64,000 bases of DNA from assembly GCF_022024015.1 (NCBI RefSeq), contig NZ_CP091786.1, positions 868,001-932,000 of the forward strand. Direction: 5' to 3'. The notes beneath the pieces are model-generated. The model did not search any database. It had not been told where the DNA came from and saw nothing but the letters and a program-made list of their open reading frames with translations. Position 1 is the stretch's first letter. Every line of letters begins with the position of its first letter. This DNA is from Prevotella sp. E9-3 (GTDB lineage: Bacteria; Bacteroidota; Bacteroidia; Bacteroidales; Bacteroidaceae). Shown one piece after another: positions 51,124 through 60,031 of the stretch. A program made the translations under genes and the position numbers.

Positions 51124-54100
51124 ATGAAGAAATTTTTTTGTATAGTAGCCTTGGCTATGGTATGCCTAATGGCCAGTGCAAAGCCCATTTCACAAGAACA
51201 GGCCCGACAGCGTGCTGCTGCGTTCCTTAAACTGCGCAATGACGTAAGAAAACTGGCGCCTGTGAGTCCTGCAAGATTGGCTCCTCGGCGAGCAGCATCA
51301 CTCTCGGCAGAACAGCCTTACTATGTTTTTGAACGTGGAACGAATGAGGGCTTTGTTATCGTGTCGGGCGATGATCAGACCATTGATGTGTTGGGCTATA
51401 GCGAAGACGGCACTTTTGACTATGAACAGGCTCCGCCAGCCCTTCGAGAACTGTTGGATGACTATGCCCGTCAGATAGAAATGATACAGGCCGGAAAGTC
51501 TGTGGCAGCTCCCGTTGTGAAGGCGGCGAACAGAAAGGCGATAGCTCCCTTCGTGAAGAGTAAATGGAGTCAGGGCGCACCCTACAACAACAAATGTCCA
51601 TTGGATGCCGGAAGTCGTTCGGTGACAGGTTGCGTGGCAACGGCCATGGCCCAGATTCTTTATTACAACCGTGAGAAGTCCGTCACCGAGACTCAGGCTG
51701 ATATGCCTGCTTATTCAACCTGGACAAAAGGGCTGAAAGTGTCGGGTATTGCAGCAGGAGCCCCTATAGACTGGGATAATATGAAAGACACCTACGGAAG
51801 TTCTGATACCGAAAAGCAGAAAACGGCTGTGGCCAATCTGATGCTCTACTGTGGCGTAGGCAGCAAGATGGACTATACTAACAGTGCGTCTGGCGCTCAA
51901 TCGTGGGATGCCTATCAGGCCATGAAGAACTATTTCGGTTATTCCTCAGCCAAATGGTATGACTACCAGAGCGTAACGAGCAACGAGCAGTGGGACGAGA
52001 TTGTCTATAATGAGATGGCTGCCCAGCGCGCCGTCTATATCAGTGGATCGAATGCCACCGTGGGTCATGCTTTTGTAGGATGCGGTTATGATGGTACCCG
52101 TTATTATATCAACTGGGGATGGGCCGGACAGAGTGATGGCTATTACTATCTGACAAATCTCACCCCAGGGCAGGGCCAGGGTACTGGTGGCAGTGCTGAC
52201 GGCTATAATGAGTACAAGCAGATTATTACCAACCTGGAGCCGGAAAACTATGAGGCCAAGGTGATGAGTTTTGCTGATGCGGCGGTGAAAAGACTTTGCG
52301 TAGAAAAGTGGGATGCTGATGGAGACGGTAAGTTTACCTATGGTGAAGCAGCCAAGGTGACCGACTTAGGCGATACCTTTAAAGGAAAGACCATCAAGAA
52401 CTTCAAAGAGTTATACTATTTCACGGGCCTCTCAACTATTGCTGATGATGCCTTCAATGGATGTCAGCAACTGGTGAGCGTACGCCTTCCCAAATCGATT
52501 CGTTATATCGGTGCACGCTCGTTTATGGGGTGTCAGAAAATGAATCAGCTGGATATCAGTGAAGGACTGCAAACCATTGGTGAGGACGCTTTCAACGGGT
52601 GTAAACTGCTGACGAGTGCTATATTGCCTGCAGAGGCATCTGCAATTCCTGCTCGTGCCTTCAAAGGATGTTCAGCCATTACCGAAGTGTCGCTGCCAGT
52701 CTCTGTAACTTCAATTGGTGATGATGCTTTTGCCGATTGTACAAAACTGGCATCTTTTGAGGTAAGCAGTTTCCAGCCTTCTGGTATCACGATGGGCACT
52801 TCAGTATTCGGTTCCATAGATCTTTCCAAGGCTACGTTGAGTGTGATGCCTGGTACGAAAGTGTTCTTCGCTTCTGCTGAGCAATGGAAAGAATTTGGCA
52901 ATATAGTAGAGAAACGTGAGCGTTCAGGCGGTAACTTTGCAACCTTGGAGGCTGGCAAAACCTATTATATCTATAATGTGGGTACCGGACGCTACCTGAC
53001 GAAAGGAGAAGCATACGGAAAGCAGGCTGTAGTGGGTGAAGAGCCGATGCGCTTTGATGTAAAGACCTCTGCAAGCCTGGGCGAGAATGTGTACTATCTG
53101 TCGTCTCCTGATACTGGAGTCAGTGGTAAGTATTTGTTCCGTACATCGACAGATAATAATGTGGGAGCTGGGGTGAAAGCCTGTTTCGTTGACGGCTCGT
53201 CACTGAATGGAAATGCTTATTGGAAGATAGTTCCTGTAGGTGACTTAATATATACTCTGCAGACTCCGTCGAATAGGTCTGACTATGAGGAAGGCCGTTT
53301 CTTAGGCATACAGACCGACCATGAGAGCAATGCGGCATCGCCAACTTTCGGTGCCTACTCGGATGTGGTATATGCCGAGCATCCGTTGAACTGCCAATGG
53401 CGTTTTGTGCTCTATGATGAGGCTATTGCTGCCCGTTATGAAACTGCTGAGAAACTGGCCTCACTTCTTGAAATTGCTATCAAAAATAATGTGAATCACT
53501 CAACAGAACAAGCTGTCTATGATAACGTAGAAAGCAGTTATGAGCAACTGCGAGAGGCAGTGAGCACATTACGCAAGAAACTGAACTTCATTGATTTTGC
53601 CAGCGATGAAGTCCGTGCTTTGTGTGTGGCCCGTTATGATCTTGATTATGACGGAGAATTGAGCATGGCAGAGGCAGCCAATGTAACCGACTTTGTTATC
53701 AGTTTTGAGAACAATAAAACGCTGGAGACCTTCGACGAATTCCAGTATTTCACCAATGTTCAGTATGTCTATGGCCGTACTTTCTACGGATGCGCGAATC
53801 TGAAGTCGATTACGCTACCTAAAAATCTTGAGAAGATTTACTACTATGCTTTTTATGGATGTAGGAGTCTGACATCGGTTACTCTTCCACGTTATGTCAA
53901 TACTATAGGCGCTAATAGCTTTGGTGGATGTACGGCATTAGCAGAAGTTCGTATTGAAGGTGATGTTCCGTTCGCTATTGAGACTACAGTCTTTGGCACT
54001 AAGTCGGCAGATGCATTCACCATCTATGTACCATTCGGCGAGAAAGAGAATTTTGAAGCAGCTGATGTTTGGAAGAATTATACCATCAAGGAAATGCGTG

Positions 54101-55800
54101 GCTATGCCAAACCCAAGCGTTCTTCCTTTGCCGTTGATAAGCCAGGATATTTCGTGAATGTCGCTACAGGCAAGATGATGAGTAAGGGCGAGGCTTATGG
54201 TACTCAGTCGGTGGTAGATCATAATGGTATGGTGTATCAGATGAAACGTATCAAGTCTATGCCGGAGGGACAGTATTATTTCTATTCGAACAATACTGGT
54301 AAGGACGGAAAAGTATTGTTTAGGGTGAGTACAGACTCAAAAGTGGGCGAAGGGGTGAAGGCTTGCTTCGTAGATGGAAGCTTGAAGGCCAGTGCCTACT
54401 GGAAAGTTGATTCTGTTGATACAGGTATTTATATTTTCAGCGTTCCTGAGACCGATGCGGAATATGTTGAAGGCCAGCACATGGGCGTTGATGAGAACCA
54501 TGAAAGTAGTGCTGCCAGTCCGACGTATGGTATCTATTGGGATCTCTATGGAACGGAGCCTGACTGTCAATGGGCATTCATTGCAGAAGAAGATATGAAA
54601 GCCGCAAAAGAATTTGATGCATTGGCTAACCAACTGAAACTGTTGCTGGAAACGGCTGCTCAGCAAGAAATAGATGCTCAGTCAGAGCAGCTTGTATATG
54701 ACAATGCTGCAAGTACGGCAGATGATATGGAAACCGCTATCAGTTCATTGCGTGATAAATTGCATTTCATCACCTTTGTGGAAGAACAAGTTCGCAAAGC
54801 GTGTCTGGCCAACTGGGATGCCAATGGCGATGAAGAACTGTCGTATGAGGAAGCTGCCGGCGTGGATGATATTGGAGAAGTGTTCCGTGGCATCTCGAAT
54901 GTAAAGCAGATAAGTGAACTGCGTTATTTCACATCGTTGAAGTCTATTCCGGAGAATGCTTTCCGTGGAGCTTCTGCTTTACAGACTGTAGTCTTGCCTG
55001 AAAACGTAGATACGATAGGAAAATACGCTTTCTTCAGTACAGGTTTACATTATCTGGTATTGTTGAACAATAAGAAAAAGGTTCCTTTCGGTTCAAGCAG
55101 TGTGCCAGGTAAGAGTACGGTATTCGTACCTGCCAACATGATAGATGAATATATGGCTGACGAACAATGGACATCAAAATCAATGATTACGGAATATACA
55201 GGGAAACCTGTGGTGACGGTGAATGCAAGTCGTGAGTATGGTCGAAAAGTTGCCACTGCAACCGTGATTGTGTTGGGTGCACCCATTGATGGCACCCCTG
55301 AATATGTTTGTGATGCCATTGCAGAACCGTCACAGCCTGTGGGAGAATATCCTGTTATTGTGAGTGCCGGTACGGTGACTACTCCTGATGCAACATTCCA
55401 GGATGGCGTGTTGACTATAGTACCTGCCACGCTCACTATTACTGCCAAGAACTGTCAGAGAAATATTGGTGAAGAGAATCCTGTCTTTGAAGTTGAGTAT
55501 AAGGGCTTCAGAAATAGTGAGACAGAAGAGGTGCTTATAGCAAAACCAGTGCTGACCTGCAGCGCTACTGCTGATAGTCCAGCTGGAGAATACGAGATTA
55601 CGGTGGGCTCAGCCGAAGCAGCAAACTATACCATTACCTACGTGCCTGGTGTGCTGACTGTTGTCGATCCGGCAGGTGTTCACGACCTGTCTGCTGACAG
55701 ATGGCAATCAGACAAGGTGACGGACTTGCAGGGTAGAAAGGTGAATACCCTGAAACGAGGTATTTATATAGTTGGCAACAAGAAAGTACTTGTCAAGTAA
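51124..55800 (+). CDS. Secreted C10 (streptopain-like) cysteine peptidase with calcium-loop, LRR and MBG modules
   Basis: The 1558-residue protein has a signal peptide (to MASA), a propeptide of the C10 type (GFVIVSGDDQTIDVLGYSED) and a mature peptidase with Cys170 in RSVTGCVATAMAQ, His315 in VGHAFVGCGYD and INWGWAGQSDGYY. After the peptidase come three modules. Each starts with an EF-hand-like loop (KWDADGDGKFTYGEA at about 396, then RYDLDYDGELSMAEA and NWDANGDEELSYEEA) and a run of BspA-type LRRs. Two of them are separated by lectin-like repeats (YYIYNVGTGRYLTKGEAYG, FVNVATGKMMSKGEAYG). Near the C-terminus are MBG-type domains (VTVNASREYGRKVATAT ...) and the tail LQGRKVNTLKRGIYIVGNKK. It is probably an exported protease held at the surface and targeting host or matrix proteins. 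Confidence 0.9.
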   Translation: MKKFFCIVALAMVCLMASAKPISQEQARQRAAAFLKLRNDVRKLAPVSPARLAPRRAASLSAEQPYYVFERGTNEGFVIVSGDDQTIDVLGYSEDGTFDYEQAPPALRELLDDYARQIEMIQAGKSVAAPVVKAANRKAIAPFVKSKWSQGAPYNNKCPLDAGSRSVTGCVATAMAQILYYNREKSVTETQADMPAYSTWTKGLKVSGIAAGAPIDWDNMKDTYGSSDTEKQKTAVANLMLYCGVGSKMDYTNSASGAQSWDAYQAMKNYFGYSSAKWYDYQSVTSNEQWDEIVYNEMAAQRAVYISGSNATVGHAFVGCGYDGTRYYINWGWAGQSDGYYYLTNLTPGQGQGTGGSADGYNEYKQIITNLEPENYEAKVMSFADAAVKRLCVEKWDADGDGKFTYGEAAKVTDLGDTFKGKTIKNFKELYYFTGLSTIADDAFNGCQQLVSVRLPKSIRYIGARSFMGCQKMNQLDISEGLQTIGEDAFNGCKLLTSAILPAEASAIPARAFKGCSAITEVSLPVSVTSIGDDAFADCTKLASFEVSSFQPSGITMGTSVFGSIDLSKATLSVMPGTKVFFASAEQWKEFGNIVEKRERSGGNFATLEAGKTYYIYNVGTGRYLTKGEAYGKQAVVGEEPMRFDVKTSASLGENVYYLSSPDTGVSGKYLFRTSTDNNVGAGVKACFVDGSSLNGNAYWKIVPVGDLIYTLQTPSNRSDYEEGRFLGIQTDHESNAASPTFGAYSDVVYAEHPLNCQWRFVLYDEAIAARYETAEKLASLLEIAIKNNVNHSTEQAVYDNVESSYEQLREAVSTLRKKLNFIDFASDEVRALCVARYDLDYDGELSMAEAANVTDFVISFENNKTLETFDEFQYFTNVQYVYGRTFYGCANLKSITLPKNLEKIYYYAFYGCRSLTSVTLPRYVNTIGANSFGGCTALAEVRIEGDVPFAIETTVFGTKSADAFTIYVPFGEKENFEAADVWKNYTIKEMRGYAKPKRSSFAVDKPGYFVNVATGKMMSKGEAYGTQSVVDHNGMVYQMKRIKSMPEGQYYFYSNNTGKDGKVLFRVSTDSKVGEGVKACFVDGSLKASAYWKVDSVDTGIYIFSVPETDAEYVEGQHMGVDENHESSAASPTYGIYWDLYGTEPDCQWAFIAEEDMKAAKEFDALANQLKLLLETAAQQEIDAQSEQLVYDNAASTADDMETAISSLRDKLHFITFVEEQVRKACLANWDANGDEELSYEEAAGVDDIGEVFRGISNVKQISELRYFTSLKSIPENAFRGASALQTVVLPENVDTIGKYAFFSTGLHYLVLLNNKKKVPFGSSSVPGKSTVFVPANMIDEYMADEQWTSKSMITEYTGKPVVTVNASREYGRKVATATVIVLGAPIDGTPEYVCDAIAEPSQPVGEYPVIVSAGTVTTPDATFQDGVLTIVPATLTITAKNCQRNIGEENPVFEVEYKGFRNSETEEVLIAKPVLTCSATADSPAGEYEITVGSAEAANYTITYVPGVLTVVDPAGVHDLSADRWQSDKVTDLQGRKVNTLKRGIYIVGNKKVLVK

Positions 55801-55810
55801 TTCCATCAAC

Positions 55811-55851
55811 AAAAACGACGTCTGGACATTGATGACCAGACGTCGTTTTTT
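55811..55851. terminator. Bidirectional terminator between the C10 peptidase and SulP genes
   Basis: AAAACGACGTCTGG and CCAGACGTCGTTTT form a 14-bp perfect stem with A and T runs on both sides. Confidence 0.92.
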
Positions 55852-55872
55852 ATATCTATTCGTGTATAAGGA

Positions 55873-57549
55873 TTACTCAATGATCTCTTTAGCACGAGCC
55901 AGGGCTAAGTCGATGTGATTGCAGATGTTTTCTTCGCCGAGTAATTGAACGAAATGGTTGCGGCGAAGAACAGCTTCAACTTTGGGATTTACACCTGAAA
56001 GAACAACTGCGATACCTTCCTTCTGACTCATAAGACACATGTTCTCCAAGTTGTGAAGACCCGTAGAGTCGATGAAAGGAACCTTTCGCATACGAATGAT
56101 GCGTACCTTTGGACGATCACCGAAACCACCCATGAGGTCTTCAAACTTATTGCCGGCTCCGAAGAAATAGGGACCGTTGATCTCATAAACCTCCACACCT
56201 GTAGGAATGGTGAGGTGTTCCAGATTTCCACGCTCCATATCAGCATCCTCGTTAAGGTCAATCTCATCATATACAGCTTTCACATCGGTAGTCTCGCTGA
56301 TACGTTTCATAAACAACAGACAGGCACAGATAAGTCCTACCTCGATAGCTATAGTGAGATCGAAGATAATGGTAAGGAAGAAAGTGAGCAGAAGAACGGT
56401 TACATCGCTCTTTGGATTGCGCATCAAAGCCGAGAAAGAGCGCCAACCACTCATGCCATAACTCACAACAACCAAAACACCAGCCAGACAAGCCATAGGA
56501 ATGTATTGGGCTAAGGGCATGAGAAATAGGAATATGAGGAGCAATACGGCAGCATGAACAATGCCCGCGATCGGAGTGCGACCACCATTGTTGATATTGG
56601 TCATGGTACGTGCAATGGCTCCAGTGGCAGGAATACCACCAAAAAGAGGCGACACGATATTGGCCACACCCTGGCCGATGAGCTCAGTGTTGGAATTGTG
56701 GTGATCGCCAATAACACCGTCGGCCACAGTGGCTGAGAGCAAACTCTCGATAGCACCTAAAATAGCAATGGTCATAGCAGGAGCAACCAGTCCTTTAATG
56801 GTTTCCCATGAAAGATCAGGAACAACTGCATCGGGCAGCTGGGAATTGATGCTAAAACGGTCGCCAATCGTCTCAATAGTGGTGATACCTGCATACTGCT
56901 TCAGAAGGAGAACGACTACAGTCATTAGAATAATTGCTATCAGCGAACCGGGAATACGGCGACTGAACTTGGGAGTGATAGCAATAATGACCACGCTGAC
57001 AACTCCGACTAAAGAACTCCATAAATCAATATTCTGAAGGTTTTGAAAATAGGCAATCCATTTTTCAATAAAATCAGCGGGAACAGATTCCATTTGCATA
57101 CCCAGCAAGTCTTTAACCTGGGTAGTGAAAATGGTAACGGCAATACCACTGGTAAAGCCCACAATGATGGGGTAGGGAATGTACTTGATAATCGTTCCAA
57201 GGCGAAGTAAACCGAAACCGATCAGAAATACACCAGCCATTAAGGTGGCAATGGTAAGTCCCTGCATACCATACTGATTGATGATGCCGGCAACAATAAC
57301 AATGAATGCACCTGTAGGACCACCAATCTGAACTTTGCTACCGCCAAAGGCCGAAATAAGGAAACCTGCAACGATGGCAGTGATAATACCCTTCTCGGGC
57401 GATACACCACTGGCAATACCAAAGGCAATGGCAAGCGGAAGGGCAACGATGCCGACAATAAGACCGGCCATCAAGTCGGCCATGAATGTCTGGCGGTTGT
57501 AGTTGCGGAGTGCCGAAATCATCTTCGGCTGAAAATCAAATGTCTTCAC
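55873..57549 (-). CDS. SulP-family anion transporter with STAS domain
   Basis: The 558-residue protein has the SulP N-terminus LMAGLIVGIVALPLAIAFGI, the QIGGPTGAFIVIVAGI motif and about 10-12 membrane helices to residue 430. A C-terminal STAS domain (YFFGAGNKFEDLMG ... VPFIDSTGLHNLENMCLMSQ) covers about 440-558, with the DSTG phospho-Ser/Thr-like loop. SulP proteins import sulfate, bicarbonate or other anions; the substrate is not decided by sequence. It is divergent from the lipoprotein operon that follows. Confidence 0.95.
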   Translation of the reverse strand: MKTFDFQPKMISALRNYNRQTFMADLMAGLIVGIVALPLAIAFGIASGVSPEKGIITAIVAGFLISAFGGSKVQIGGPTGAFIVIVAGIINQYGMQGLTIATLMAGVFLIGFGLLRLGTIIKYIPYPIIVGFTSGIAVTIFTTQVKDLLGMQMESVPADFIEKWIAYFQNLQNIDLWSSLVGVVSVVIIAITPKFSRRIPGSLIAIILMTVVVLLLKQYAGITTIETIGDRFSINSQLPDAVVPDLSWETIKGLVAPAMTIAILGAIESLLSATVADGVIGDHHNSNTELIGQGVANIVSPLFGGIPATGAIARTMTNINNGGRTPIAGIVHAAVLLLIFLFLMPLAQYIPMACLAGVLVVVSYGMSGWRSFSALMRNPKSDVTVLLLTFFLTIIFDLTIAIEVGLICACLLFMKRISETTDVKAVYDEIDLNEDADMERGNLEHLTIPTGVEVYEINGPYFFGAGNKFEDLMGGFGDRPKVRIIRMRKVPFIDSTGLHNLENMCLMSQKEGIAVVLSGVNPKVEAVLRRNHFVQLLGEENICNHIDLALARAKEIIE

Positions 57550-57608
57550 TTTACTTCTTTTTTTCTTCTAAATACAACTCTTTTTACCTAATTATTATGG
57601 AAAGGCTG

Positions 57609-57616
57609 CAAAGTTA
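57609..57616 (-). promoter_or_regulatory. -7 box of the SulP gene
   Basis: Minus strand TAACTTTG with a TTTG 20 bp upstream (57637-57640), 59 bp before the start codon. Confidence 0.65.
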
Positions 57617-57680
57617 CTGCTATTTTATGGGTTATCCAAATATTTTTTTTCAAAGATTTTTGTTTTCTCAGAAAAATTAC

Positions 57681-57688
57681 TATTTTTG
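57681..57688 (+). promoter_or_regulatory. -7 box of the tubulin-like/actin-like operon
   Basis: TATTTTTG with TTTTTG about 18 bp upstream; the first gene starts 53 bp later. Confidence 0.6.
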
Positions 57689-57741
57689 CAATGGAATAAT
57701 GAATACGCTAACCGTTTATTGCTACAAATATAATGTGTAAC

Positions 57742-58095
57742 ATGAAAAGCTACTTTTGGATATTTATTATATGCACTCTGTTTTGTTTGTCATGTGGAAG
57801 CAGACAGGAGGCAATAGAGGATTTGCGTGTCTTGGTAGAAGATATTCGCACAAATGGCAATGAATATACTGCTGAGCAGTGGGCAGATGCCGAAGGTATC
57901 TTTGAAGAAGTGTGTGATGAGCTTGAACAGTATGAGTACACACAGGACGAGAAAACAGAAATCTCTCGATTGAAAGGAGAATATATGCTGGCAATCGGGC
58001 GTTGGAAGGTACAAGATAAAATGGACGTTGTTAGAGACGTGGTTGAGCAAGTATCTGGCGCTGTGAAAGGATTGACTGGCGAAAAGGAAAATTAA
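57742..58095 (+). CDS. Small helical lipoprotein, first gene of the operon
   Basis: ATG at 57742 gives MKSYFWIFIICTLFCLSCGS, a lipoprotein signal with Cys18; another ATG three codons upstream is possible. The mature 100 residues are acidic and helical (AIEDLRVLVEDIRTNGNEYT, EQWADAEGIFEEVCDELEQY) with coiled-coil character. Short lipoproteins of this helical type occur in many Bacteroidales; their function is not known to me. It is 21 bp upstream of the next lipoprotein gene, so both are probably co-transcribed. It may help anchor or seed the downstream system at the envelope. Confidence 0.75.
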   Translation: MKSYFWIFIICTLFCLSCGSRQEAIEDLRVLVEDIRTNGNEYTAEQWADAEGIFEEVCDELEQYEYTQDEKTEISRLKGEYMLAIGRWKVQDKMDVVRDVVEQVSGAVKGLTGEKEN

Positions 58096-58116
58096 ATAAT
58101 TCAATTATATAATCTT

Positions 58117-59556
58117 ATGGAAAAGAAACCATTTTTCGGAAGAGTCCTCCTGACCGCAGGAATCATGCTGTCAGGAGTAAGTCTATTGACCTGTTGTTGT
58201 AGTAGTGAACCATCCATTGATATGCCTACAGAGGTGAAAGCCTATTATGAGAAAGACTTTGTTTCTGCAGATGAGAAAGATGCTTTTTCGGCTTATTTTG
58301 ACTTATCGAATGGTATCATTGAGGCTTATAAGACCAATGCCGGCGCCGAACAGTTGATGAAACAAACTGTAAACCGACTGACCAGTGGCGAGAATTGTAC
58401 CGTTTACTCTATGGCTGATGACCAGATTGAAACCCTTGACCTGAAACAAACTGCTCTTTACAATAAAATTGTTGACGCCTCTTCCTATCAGCGTCAGATG
58501 GCCCCCATTGAAAAAACTCTCTCACAGATTGTGGCTGAATCAAAGAGCTCACTGCTCGTAACTGATTTTGAGGAGTACACTCCCGATAAGCGTATTCAGC
58601 ATGCCAGCTTTGCTGCGCCTTATTTCCAGAAATGGCTGCAGGCTGGTAAAGATATAACTTTCTTTGTGTTCAACTATAAAGAAGGAAAAGTAGATAAGCA
58701 TTTGTATTTTGTTGTTTTTGATAATAAACAGCATAATCTGCTGAAGTTGGTGCGCGAGTCAATGGGCGGTTCTATCCCCAATGGTGAGTTTACACTCTCT
58801 CCCGATGCTTATAGCTGCACAACAGAATATCCCAGTGCCACTAAGGGCGGCAACTACCACATGGCCGACGGCATGCTGGACATAGTGACCAACGTCAACG
58901 AAGACGGAACAGGCAACTGCTACACCAATTACGGTGAGGGCGAACGCGTGGAGTATTATCCCATAGGCGACGTATGGCAGAATATTCTGGCCAATGCCAA
59001 GGGCGCAGCTGAAGAAGGCAATGATCCTGTGTTTACAGACCTTTGGCGCAACCTGTTCTTTGACTTCTCTTGTCAGGATAGTTATATCATAAAGAAACTT
59101 GATGTACGTGTGACCAATGTTCAGAAAGACTTTGACAGTTTTTTGGCCAATAAATTGTTTGCAACTGATAAAGAAGCCTATTTCGCTCAATACGAGAGCG
59201 AAGAACTGTTGCCCGAACATAAAGGAACGGCACCGATTGCCGAAATCAAGGATATGTTTGTACTTGATCAGGACCTCTTTGATGAAACATTCCAGGCAAC
59301 AGCAGGTAAAAAGACAGAGCTAGGTGTTAAGTTCTCTACGAACTTTACTGGAACACCAGTAGGCGCTGAGGATACAGACTTACTGCGTATTGATGTAGTC
59401 ATTGCAGAAAGTGAGCCAAACCTCAGTCCACGTCTTGAAGAACTGTTCTCTTTCAATGGAAATAATAATCTGAAAGATGCTATTGCAGTGACTCTTCAGA
59501 ATTCTAATCCTCGTGGAACTATCATCTATACCTACTTTGTAAAGTTGGCAGAGTAA
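58117..59556 (+). CDS. Large lipoprotein of unknown function
   Basis: The 479-residue protein has a lipoprotein-like N-terminus with SLLTCCCSS (Cys26 the likely lipidated residue). The rest is soluble, beginning EPSIDMPTEVKAYYEKDFVS. Features include KSSLLVTDFEEYTPDKRIQH and ITFFVFNYKEGKVDKHLYFV at about 145-205, which read like alternating strands and helices of a Rossmann-type or vWA-like domain (DFE near the end of a strand), but this is weak. A second half rich in Asp/Glu ends with PRGTIIYTYFVKLAE. I do not recognise the family. It sits between a small lipoprotein and a three-helix membrane protein in the operon. Confidence 0.75.
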   Translation: MEKKPFFGRVLLTAGIMLSGVSLLTCCCSSEPSIDMPTEVKAYYEKDFVSADEKDAFSAYFDLSNGIIEAYKTNAGAEQLMKQTVNRLTSGENCTVYSMADDQIETLDLKQTALYNKIVDASSYQRQMAPIEKTLSQIVAESKSSLLVTDFEEYTPDKRIQHASFAAPYFQKWLQAGKDITFFVFNYKEGKVDKHLYFVVFDNKQHNLLKLVRESMGGSIPNGEFTLSPDAYSCTTEYPSATKGGNYHMADGMLDIVTNVNEDGTGNCYTNYGEGERVEYYPIGDVWQNILANAKGAAEEGNDPVFTDLWRNLFFDFSCQDSYIIKKLDVRVTNVQKDFDSFLANKLFATDKEAYFAQYESEELLPEHKGTAPIAEIKDMFVLDQDLFDETFQATAGKKTELGVKFSTNFTGTPVGAEDTDLLRIDVVIAESEPNLSPRLEELFSFNGNNNLKDAIAVTLQNSNPRGTIIYTYFVKLAE

Positions 59557-59598
59557 GAATAAAGAATCAATAATAACAAAACTTAAAATTTATAAATT

Positions 59599-59946
59599 AT
59601 GAACGGATCTGTTGTATCGGCCTATATTATCGGCCTAGTTGTTTTTCTGGTGCTAATGCTTGTGTCGGTTATTATAGCCAATAGTATTTCATACGAATTA
59701 GGTGCCAATCCTAAAGATAAGGCAAAGCGCAGAATGTGGTTCTGGATTATTTGCGCACTTGTGCCCATCTGTGTTTTCGGTATCAACTATTTTGCTGGTT
59801 ATCAGGGCATCAAAGTGCCTTCAAAGGCAGCTGCTTATATGACAGCAATGAGTATTTCTACAGGTGTTGCTACTGTGCTGTATATCGTTTGCGGAGTAGT
59901 TCTGTCGAAAATTTTCAACCATGGCAAATTGTCAAGCTGGTTCTAA
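59599..59946 (+). CDS. Three-helix inner-membrane protein
   Basis: The 115-residue protein has membrane helices at about 5-27 (YIIGLVVFLVLMLVSVIIAN), 46-68 (MWFWIICALVPICVFGINYF) and 80-105 (MTAMSISTGVATVLYIVCGV). A basic cytoplasmic loop (PKDKAKRR) lies between helices 1 and 2. There are no catalytic motifs. Gaps of 42 bp before and 85 bp after place it in the operon, where it is the obvious candidate to attach the cytoplasmic NTPases to the inner membrane. Family unknown. Confidence 0.75.
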   Translation: MNGSVVSAYIIGLVVFLVLMLVSVIIANSISYELGANPKDKAKRRMWFWIICALVPICVFGINYFAGYQGIKVPSKAAAYMTAMSISTGVATVLYIVCGVVLSKIFNHGKLSSWF

Positions 59947-60031
59947 TAGCTTGAGCTGTTTTTGAAAGCCAAAAATGGAAGAAGTAGTGAGAATTTTTTT
60001 GGAGAATCTGATAATTTGAAATAATAGATAA

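Noticed and set aside
55873..57549. SulP gene as part of the tubulin-like operon
   Set aside because: It is on the opposite strand with its own promoter box; only the intergenic region is shared.
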